Assembly (NCBI GenBank): GCA_017541465.1
Contig: JAFXYZ010000014.1
Span: 1 to 42,886, forward strand
DNA from: a bacterium
GTDB taxonomy: Bacteria > Cyanobacteriota > Vampirovibrionia > Gastranaerophilales > Gastranaerophilaceae
Direction: 5' to 3'
DNA: 42,886 bases
Shown here piece by piece: positions 36,940 through 42,886 of this stretch. Made by a program: the position numbers and the translations under genes. The notes beneath the pieces were generated by a model, which ran no database searches, had not been told where the DNA came from, and saw nothing but the letters and a program-made list of their open reading frames with translations. The first letter of the stretch is position 1. Every line of letters starts with the position of its first letter.

Positions 36940-39249
36940 TTAGTCTTCGTCATCTTCTACGATTTCGATTTGGCTAGCAGCTGCGAATACGTCTGTGATA
37001 ATTGTTCTGTTATCTGCGATAGGAGCTACTTTGCTGACCTGATCTGCCTGTTGTGGAAGTTTGAGTGTTCTGTAGGCTTCAAGTCCGTCTACGTCAGGGA
37101 CATTAACCGGTTCGGGAGTAGGAGCAGGTGTGAATTCAATGTTGTTGACTAACAAAATCTTTTCTGCACCGTTACCGTATTGGATTAAGTGTCTCTGGTT
37201 GTAGTTCTTGCCATCGATTACGATAGGATCGTAGGAATGAGTGTTATCGTAACTGTCATGAGTTGTGTTGGAAATAAATTTACCGTTTTTAACTTCGATG
37301 TATGAACGGGGAGTTGTTGCTTTGTCAGGATAATCAAATGTTGTGTAATCCTTACCTGCAATAACTTTGTCTGCGTTGATTGTCATATTACCTGTATCTG
37401 CAACAAGGCTTGATACTGATAATGTACCGGGAGTTGTAACCGTAACATTGTCGCAACCGTTAACAATGATACCTTTTTCTGGATCATCGGCACCTGAGAT
37501 TGTAACATCAACATCTCTGCCTGCATTGATAGTTGTTTTGATTCTGTTTAAGTTTACGGTACCTGAAGTTTTTGCATCTCTGTAACCGTTGATGTAAATG
37601 TTATCCGCTGCGATGAATTTGGTTGTGTCTTTAACAACTACGTCGCTGCCGGTTGAAGTAAGATAAACATCTTTACCTGCGTTGAAGGAGGTTTTATCAA
37701 CCGTTAAAGTATCTGCTTTTGTTAATTTAATGTCTTTAGCAGCTTTCAGATTTAAGTAGTTACCGGGTCTGAAGGGTGCTGTTGTTGTAAAGTCAATGCT
37801 GTCGCCTGTTGAAGTGATGTTAACATCGTTTGAAGCAGTCAAAGTAGAATCTTTGAAGTTGATGTCCTTCATTGTATTTTTGCCTGTAACGTTGATGTTC
37901 TTAGCATTGAGTATTGAAGAAAGTACCTGAGCATCGCCGTTTGTTGATGTTACGTTAATTGTATCACCTGCGCCAACTTTAGAGCCTGCAACCCAAGCCA
38001 GGTCACCGCCTGTGATATTTGCATTGTTTGTTGCCGTAATTGTTGAGTTATAAACCTGTGCATTCTTGCCGCCGATTACGGAAACTTCTTTACCTTTTAA
38101 AGTTGCATTCTTCTGAAGTGAAGCAATACCCTTTTCAGCAGTAAGTGCTGCGATGTTTTTAGCGGTTACGTTTGAACCTTCGATAACGGCATTTCCGTTA
38201 ACCGAACCGACAAGTGCATTGTTTACACTGTCAAAAGTTGAATCTTTAACGGAGGCTTTGTTACCTGCGTAAATTGAAATGTTTCCGCCGTTGCCTGTTA
38301 CTTCAGATGAATAATTTTGAGTTTTGATGTTTGAATTATCAACTACAACCTTGTTGCTTGCGGTTAAGTAAACATTACCGTCATTACCGCTTACAGCCTG
38401 TGTAGCTTTGATAACAGCGCCATTTAAGTTGATTTCACTGTCTGCGTTAGTTGACATATTTCTTGCATCAACGTTGCCTGAAGTTAATTCACCGCCGATG
38501 AAAAGCATCATCTTGTCGGTTGAGTTTTTAACGTTTGCAACTTGTTTGATAGCACCGTTATTGTAGTAATTGAAGTTTACACCGTCAGCCGTAACAAGTT
38601 TGATCTTACCATAAGAATCAGTTCCGACGTTTGGTGCAACGTTTGTTGTTAATTTTGAGCCGTTGTAAATTTCAATGTTGGGAGCAACAACTGCAAGGTT
38701 TTTGTCACCATAGAGTTTTGCGCCGTCATTGATAACGACTTTGCCTGAATTAGCGCCTTTTGTAAGTTCCAGAACTTTTGTGTCTTTGTTATAAACACCA
38801 TCAAATGATGAAACGGTAAAGGAGTTTAAGTTAACATCTGCGCCGTTGCCGAAGAATACTCCGTTAGGATTTAACAAAATAACTTTGCCTGTTCCTGAGT
38901 AATCGCAGCCGGGGCAGTTTGTTGACTGTGTAATTTTACCGTAAATCTGTGACATACCGCCTGATGCTGCAACAAGGTTAAGTGCTGTCTGGTTCTGGTG
39001 ACCGAATGCGTAATTAACCTGTGCATTTGAACCTACATTGTAGGAACCCCAATTATATGTTGAAAGTCCGCCCTGGGGAGCGTCAACATAAACATCCATT
39101 CTGTTGCCGCTTACACTGGTCGAACCATTTGTTGCTGAAGTTAAGACGGGTAGAGTGTTTGCATCCAAGCCGTAGGATACCGGTGTCATAAGTAGTGTAG
39201 TGCTTAACAATACACTTGCTGAAACTATTGTATTAAACAATTTTTTCAT
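36940..39249 (-). CDS. TpsA-type exoprotein (filamentous hemagglutinin N-terminal domain), copy 1
   Basis: A 769-residue secreted protein. Signal peptide MKKLFNTIVSASVLLSTTLL to about residue 27, then the TPS secretion domain: GGLSTYNWGSYNVGSNAQVN, ALNLVAASGGMSQIYGKI and the hallmark NPNG (127-130, LLNPNGVFFGNGADVNLNSF). A C-x2-C (C112, C115) interrupts the domain just before NPNG. The remainder is a repetitive beta-helix with units such as NAGKDVYLTSTGSDVVVKDT. There is no enzymatic domain. The C-terminus is short and acidic (IEIVEDDED). Family role: adhesin-like surface or released protein exported by a TpsB partner. GAGGAA serves as ribosome binding site. It is a close paralogue of the gene at 39463. 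Confidence 0.9.
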   Translation of the reverse strand: MKKLFNTIVSASVLLSTTLLMTPVSYGLDANTLPVLTSATNGSTSVSGNRMDVYVDAPQGGLSTYNWGSYNVGSNAQVNYAFGHQNQTALNLVAASGGMSQIYGKITQSTNCPGCDYSGTGKVILLNPNGVFFGNGADVNLNSFTVSSFDGVYNKDTKVLELTKGANSGKVVINDGAKLYGDKNLAVVAPNIEIYNGSKLTTNVAPNVGTDSYGKIKLVTADGVNFNYYNNGAIKQVANVKNSTDKMMLFIGGELTSGNVDARNMSTNADSEINLNGAVIKATQAVSGNDGNVYLTASNKVVVDNSNIKTQNYSSEVTGNGGNISIYAGNKASVKDSTFDSVNNALVGSVNGNAVIEGSNVTAKNIAALTAEKGIASLQKNATLKGKEVSVIGGKNAQVYNSTITATNNANITGGDLAWVAGSKVGAGDTINVTSTNGDAQVLSSILNAKNINVTGKNTMKDINFKDSTLTASNDVNITSTGDSIDFTTTAPFRPGNYLNLKAAKDIKLTKADTLTVDKTSFNAGKDVYLTSTGSDVVVKDTTKFIAADNIYINGYRDAKTSGTVNLNRIKTTINAGRDVDVTISGADDPEKGIIVNGCDNVTVTTPGTLSVSSLVADTGNMTINADKVIAGKDYTTFDYPDKATTPRSYIEVKNGKFISNTTHDSYDNTHSYDPIVIDGKNYNQRHLIQYGNGAEKILLVNNIEFTPAPTPEPVNVPDVDGLEAYRTLKLPQQADQVSKVAPIADNRTIITDVFAAASQIEIVEDDED

Positions 39250-39270
39250 TTTTTCTATTCCTCTTTTTTC

Positions 39271-39282
39271 TTTTACATGACT
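39271..39282 (-). promoter_or_regulatory. Motif shared upstream of both TpsA genes, copy 1
   Basis: TTTTACATGACT on the plus strand (AGTCATGTAAAA in gene orientation), also present at 42020-42031 before the other TpsA gene. It could be a regulator site or part of a promoter. Confidence 0.35.
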
Positions 39283-39412
39283 TACTATGTTTATTTTAAC
39301 TACTGAGAAAAAATAATTTGCTATTTATATTAATAAATGTTTACAGTTTTTATTAATAACCCTAACATAAATATAATACTATACTAAAGTTATTTATTTT
39401 GCAATTTGTTAC

Positions 39413-39449
39413 AAAATTAAAAGACAGCGGATTTGTTATCCGCTGTCTT
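39413..39449 (-). terminator. Terminator of the second TpsA gene
   Basis: AAGACAGCGGAT (39421-39432) and ATCCGCTGTCTT (39438-39449) form a perfect 12-bp stem; on the minus strand it is followed by TTTTAATTTTG. Confidence 0.88.
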
Positions 39450-39462
39450 AATTTTGAATTTA

Positions 39463-41976
39463 TTAAGGATTTGAATTAGCGTTATTGTTGTTTGAGTTTG
39501 TTGCATAAACGCTGTTCAAAATGCTTGATAATTGAAGAATCGGTGCTTCTTCGCCTGATACAGTGTCACCTGTTGCAGGGTTTTCGCAGGGTTCTGTTGT
39601 ACCGGGGTTAGTTCCGGGGTTTGAAGGATCGGTTCCGGGATTTGAAGGATCCGTACCTGGGTTAGAAGGATCGGTTCCAGGGTTGGAAGGATCAGTACCG
39701 GGGTTTGAAGGATCAGTACCGGGGTTTGAAGGATCAACTGCAGGTTCCTGAGGAACATCTACGGGAGTTGAAGGTGTTACACAATCAGCTTCATCACCGG
39801 GGTTAACTGCATCACTTTCTCCACCTGGGTTGATTGAAGGTAAAGACGGAGTATCAGGAGCTTCTACAGGTCTCTTATTGATAAGTAAAATCTTCTCTGT
39901 TCCGTTACCATATTCGATTAAGTGGTTCTGGTTATACTGACCGTCATCTGTTCTGTTGTAAGAATAAGTTACATCAAAGCTGTCGTTTGTTGTATTTGAT
40001 GTGAAGTTTCTTCCTGCTTCAATGTATGAACGAGGAGTTGTTGCTTTGTCAGGGTAATCAACAGTTGTATAATCTTTACCTGCAACAACTTTGTCGGAAT
40101 TGATTGTTAAGTCTCTTCCTGCAATAATTGTTGATACTGACAATGTACCCGGAGTTGTAATTTTAACATCGTTACCGCCTTTAACAACGATACCTTTGTC
40201 TTTGTTATCAACACCTTTTAATGTTACATCAACATCTCTTCCTGCAACAACAGTTGTTTTGATTGATTTAACATCAACGGTACCGGTTGTTTTAACATCA
40301 TCTTTACCTGTGATGTAGATGTTCTTTGCATTTACGAAGTTTGTTGTGCTGTCAACGGTTGTTGAACCTTCGGAAGATGTTAAGAATACGTTTTCACCTG
40401 CATCGATGTTAACCTTCTTAACTGTTAAGCTGGGTTTTGAGTTAACTTCAACGTTCTTAGCACCCTTGAGGTTAAGCTGGTTGCCGTAAATGAACGGTGA
40501 GAGTGATTCTAACAATACACTGTTCTGTGTTGAAGTTAAGTTGATATTGTTATCAGCAGTGAAGGTTGAATTTTTGATACATTCGGGGCAAATGCTTCCA
40601 GCACTTGTTACGTTAATATCTTTAGCCTTCAGTGTTGAATCGTTGATTTTGATGCTTCCGTCTTTTGAAATAATGTCTAAAGTCTTACCTGCTGTAACTG
40701 TTGAATTACCAACCCAAGCAATTTTGTCGCCGGAAACCTTAGCATTTTCGGTAGCTGTAACGGTTGATTTATATACCTGGCCGTTTTCTTTGCCTGAAAT
40801 ATAAACGTTCTTACCTGTAACAACCGAATTATTCTGAACGGAGGCTTTGCCTTTTGCTGTTACATAAACATCTTTTGTTGCATTAACCGTGTTGTGGTCA
40901 ATAACGGCATCAGAGTTAACTGATTCAAATGTTGTATTGCCTGCTGATTTATATGTTGAATCAAGAGAAGAAACTTTGTTGCCTGCATACAATTTGATGT
41001 TTGCACCAGTGCCTGTAACTGCGCTGCTGTAATTTGAAGTCTGAAGGTCAGCTGAGTCAGCAACAATTTTGTTAGCGGCTGTTAAGTAGATGTTACCGTC
41101 ATTACCGCTTACTGCCTGAGTTGCTCTTAATACTGCCTTGTTTAAGTTGATTTCACTTGCGGCATTTGTTGACATATTACGAAGGTCGATGTTACCTGAT
41201 GTGATGTTACCGCCTACGAAAAGTGTCATTTTGTCTGTTGAATTAACAACATCAGTTACCTGTCTGATAGCGCCGTTGTTGTAGTAGTTATAATTTACAC
41301 CGTCAGCTGTAACGATTTTTACTTTGCCGTATGAATCGTTTCCTACGTTAGGACCGATACTTGTAGTAAGTTTTGAACCGTTGTAAACTTCAACATTCGG
41401 AGCTGCGAAAGCGATGTTTTTGTCGCCGTAAATCTGAGCGCCGTTGTCAACAATGATTCTTGCATCTGCTTTTGTTCCTTTTGTTAAGGAAAGTTTTTTG
41501 TTCGCTACATCATAAACACCGTTCATTGTTGAAGCAGTGAAGGAGTTTAAGTTTACGTTTGCGCCGTTACCGAATAAAACACCGTTGGGGTTTAAAAGGA
41601 TAACTTTGCTTGATGCGGTGTAATCACAGTTTGCGCAGCTTGCTGCTGTTGAATTTGTGATTTTACCGTAAATCTGAGACATACCGCCTGTTGCTGAAAC
41701 AACGTTCAAAGCTGTCTGGTTAGCGTGATTAAATTCGTAGTTAACCTGTGCATTTGAACCTACGTTGAAGGTATTCCAGTTGAATGTTGATAGACCGCCT
41801 TGAGGAGCAGTTACATGTACATCCATTTTTGAACCGCTGATGGATGTTGATCCGTTTGTGGCAGAATTCAAACTGGGAAGTGTACCTGCATCAAGACCGA
41901 AACTTTGGTTTGTTGTTATTAATGCCGCACTCAACAAAATGCCGGCAGAAATAAACGTTTTCAGTGATTTTTTCAT
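39463..41976 (-). CDS. TpsA-type exoprotein with DPSNPGT repeat tail, copy 2
   Basis: An 837-residue protein from ATG 41976, chosen because GGAGAAG lies nine bases upstream and the signal peptide MKKSLKTFISAGILLSAAL starts there; an ATG 18 bases earlier is poorer. The TPS domain has STFNWNTFNVGSNAQVNYEF and NPNG (129-132); a C-x2-C (C114, C117) precedes NPNG, as in copy 1. A beta-helix with similar repeats to copy 1 follows. The C-terminal 100 residues differ: Pro/Asp/Ser-rich, with six perfect DPSNPGT units between two Cys residues (ADCVTP and EPCENP), then an Asn-rich end. The extended tail may act as a stalk or anchor. It is divergent from the TpsB gene, its likely transporter. Confidence 0.9.
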   Translation of the reverse strand: MKKSLKTFISAGILLSAALITTNQSFGLDAGTLPSLNSATNGSTSISGSKMDVHVTAPQGGLSTFNWNTFNVGSNAQVNYEFNHANQTALNVVSATGGMSQIYGKITNSTAASCANCDYTASSKVILLNPNGVLFGNGANVNLNSFTASTMNGVYDVANKKLSLTKGTKADARIIVDNGAQIYGDKNIAFAAPNVEVYNGSKLTTSIGPNVGNDSYGKVKIVTADGVNYNYYNNGAIRQVTDVVNSTDKMTLFVGGNITSGNIDLRNMSTNAASEINLNKAVLRATQAVSGNDGNIYLTAANKIVADSADLQTSNYSSAVTGTGANIKLYAGNKVSSLDSTYKSAGNTTFESVNSDAVIDHNTVNATKDVYVTAKGKASVQNNSVVTGKNVYISGKENGQVYKSTVTATENAKVSGDKIAWVGNSTVTAGKTLDIISKDGSIKINDSTLKAKDINVTSAGSICPECIKNSTFTADNNINLTSTQNSVLLESLSPFIYGNQLNLKGAKNVEVNSKPSLTVKKVNIDAGENVFLTSSEGSTTVDSTTNFVNAKNIYITGKDDVKTTGTVDVKSIKTTVVAGRDVDVTLKGVDNKDKGIVVKGGNDVKITTPGTLSVSTIIAGRDLTINSDKVVAGKDYTTVDYPDKATTPRSYIEAGRNFTSNTTNDSFDVTYSYNRTDDGQYNQNHLIEYGNGTEKILLINKRPVEAPDTPSLPSINPGGESDAVNPGDEADCVTPSTPVDVPQEPAVDPSNPGTDPSNPGTDPSNPGTDPSNPGTDPSNPGTDPSNPGTNPGTTEPCENPATGDTVSGEEAPILQLSSILNSVYATNSNNNNANSNP
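39610..39735 (-). repeat. Six tandem 21-bp repeats encoding DPSNPGT
   Basis: Units at 39610-39630, 39631-39651, 39652-39672, 39673-39693, 39694-39714 and 39715-39735. The last two are identical in DNA; the others differ at third codon positions but encode the same seven residues. Confidence 0.95.
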
Positions 41977-42019
41977 GTGTTTTTTCTTCTCCATTTCCTA
42001 AAGTCTTAATATCTATATA

Positions 42020-42031
42020 TTTTACATGACT
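42020..42031 (-). promoter_or_regulatory. Motif shared upstream of both TpsA genes, copy 2
   Basis: TTTTACATGACT, as at 39271-39282, here 44 bases before the start codon (22 in copy 1). Confidence 0.35.
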
Positions 42032-42294
42032 ACATGCTCATACATATCTATTTGACAATTAAAATAACTCAACATAAATATTTTTGTTAGTATTTTTACA
42101 AAACTTTATACTAAAGTTTGAAAAGAGTTCATTTTTATATATTTATAATATTATTATAGAATATGTTGATATGAAAAGGATTTAAACCGGCATGGCAAAA
42201 CATGTTTAAGTTTTGTTAAGAAAATAATTATTTTTTAGCAAAATAAATTTATTTCTATTTTTCATACGAACGAATTATAGTATCATATAGTTAA

Positions 42295-42325
42295 TTGGAC
42301 TATAATAGTTATTAATTTGTATAAT
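42295..42325 (+). promoter_or_regulatory. Candidate tpsB promoter
   Basis: TTGGAC, a 19-base spacer and TATAAT, ending 22 bases before the ATG with AGAGAG as ribosome binding site between them. The spacer is longer than ideal. Confidence 0.4.
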
Positions 42326-42347
42326 TATCGAAAAAGAGAGAAAAGCG

Positions 42348-42886
42348 ATGAATAGTAATACTTTTAAATTATTTTTGATTGCTGCAGGTATGTCCTCGCT
42401 ACTTGCAACTCCTGCCTTCGGTGAAATCATGTCAGGAGCAGGAAGTTATGACCCGGGACAAATCGACAATTCAAACTTTACTATGCTTAAAGAATACCAG
42501 GCACAGGTAAAGTATGAAGCGACAAAAGATCCCGCTGTTATTGAAGAGGACGTTAAGCAGAAGATGGATTTGCTCAACACCGAACAGGTTAAGTTTACTC
42601 TGAGAGATGTTGAGATTGAGGGAAATACGGTATTCCCGACCTACGTTCTTATGCGTTTGGTTGACTTTAAAATCGGTCAGAGAGTTACCATCAACGACTT
42701 GATTATGTCAGCAAACGACATTACGGACTATTACCAGGGAAAAGGTTATTTGTCCACCGTAGCATACCTCCCGCCGCAAAAGGTTGAGAAAGGTAAAGTT
42801 AAGATTGTCGTTTTGGAAGGTAAATACGGCAACGTTCAGATTAACCCCGGAAGATGGGAAAGATCGTCCTTCTTAAACAGACAGTA
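42348..42886 (+). CDS. TpsB-type outer-membrane transporter (ShlB/FhaC family), 3' truncated by window edge
   Basis: The reading frame is open from ATG 42348 to the window end (179 residues seen). Signal peptide: KLFLIAAGMSSLLATPAFG. After a helical linker, residues about 83-165 form a ShlB-type POTRA domain (FTLRDVEIEGNTVFPTYVLM, DYYQGKGYLSTVAYLPPQ, VKIVVLEGKYGNVQI). The beta-barrel that would follow is outside the window. In the family, POTRA domains bind the TPS domain of the exoprotein and the barrel exports it. It is divergent from the two tpsA genes; most systems instead have both partners in one operon. Confidence 0.88.
   Translation, partial: MNSNTFKLFLIAAGMSSLLATPAFGEIMSGAGSYDPGQIDNSNFTMLKEYQAQVKYEATKDPAVIEEDVKQKMDLLNTEQVKFTLRDVEIEGNTVFPTYVLMRLVDFKIGQRVTINDLIMSANDITDYYQGKGYLSTVAYLPPQKVEKGKVKIVVLEGKYGNVQINPGRWERSSFLNRQ

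Larger units (their letters stand above)
41977..42347. other. Divergent intergenic region between tpsA copy 2 and tpsB
   Basis: An AT-rich region holding the start signals of both genes. The shared tpsA motif is at 42020-42031. For tpsB, TTGGAC (42295-42300) and TATAAT (42320-42325) are separated by 19 bases, and another TATAAT lies at 42301-42306. No gene recognised. Confidence 0.45.

Noticed and set aside
39563-39751. Plus-strand frame with a Gly/Pro-rich repeat protein
   Set aside because: It is the antisense of the 21-bp repeats of the TpsA gene; a repeat with a period divisible by three stays open in several frames.

Overview
This AT-rich window most likely comes from an anaerobic, diderm, non-photosynthetic relative of the Cyanobacteria, of the Gastranaerophilales (Melainabacteria/Vampirovibrionia) type. 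That is inference from gene content. The support is: type IV pilin-like proteins with a GFTLAEVLITLVIIGVIAA start; TonB/ExbB/ExbD and two-partner secretion genes, which need an outer membrane; rubrerythrin; and a cluster of families otherwise best known from cyanobacteria and plastids (Ycf46-like AAA+ ATPase, Ycf35/DUF1257-like protein, DUF2997). The standard genetic code fits throughout. No rRNA, tRNA, CRISPR array or insertion sequence was recognised.

Layout. 1-2070: the 3' end of a TonB-like gene, then exbB and two exbD genes. 2098-5982: a small unknown gene, two paralogous prepilin-like genes whose leaders carry an in-frame palindromic repeat and a poly-C tract, a cysteine-tailed periplasmic protein and rpmB (L28). 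6073-10115: dgt-dnaG-rpoD, the macromolecular synthesis cluster. 10171-18253: an uninterrupted minus-strand block, read from 18253 downwards: a tandem family of seven membrane-anchored ComEA-type helix-hairpin-helix (HhH) proteins in eight ORFs (one copy is frameshifted), then a NrdG-like radical SAM protein, the Ycf46-like AAA+ ATPase, a membrane-anchored Ycf35-like protein and DUF2997. This is the most unusual part of the window. All HhH proteins and the AAA+ ATPase end in the same short tail, R-x-[ILV]-D-[LIF]. 18383-26863: unknown and housekeeping genes (TPR protein, rubrerythrin, hemW, xerD, mini-RNase III, a glycosyltransferase, an amino acid permease). 26934-34784: a small sigma factor, a P/Q-rich HEAT-like protein, a B12-binding radical SAM/DUF2344 fusion followed by RNase E/G, a small membrane protein and engB. 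35001-42886: a secreted TPR protein, two tandem TpsA exoproteins and, divergent from them, the start of the TpsB outer-membrane transporter.

How the genes may work together. TonB/ExbB/ExbD energises outer-membrane transport, TpsB would export the TpsA adhesin-like proteins, and the pilin-like proteins add another surface layer. For the HhH block I propose a membrane-anchored, paralogue-diversified set of possible DNA-binding proteins serviced by an ATPase and a radical SAM enzyme, with the common C-terminal tail as recognition signal. The gene organisation and the tail are read directly from sequence; the function is hypothesis. Several genes lack a Shine-Dalgarno sequence and have a -10-like hexamer 6-8 bases before the start codon, suggesting leaderless mRNAs.
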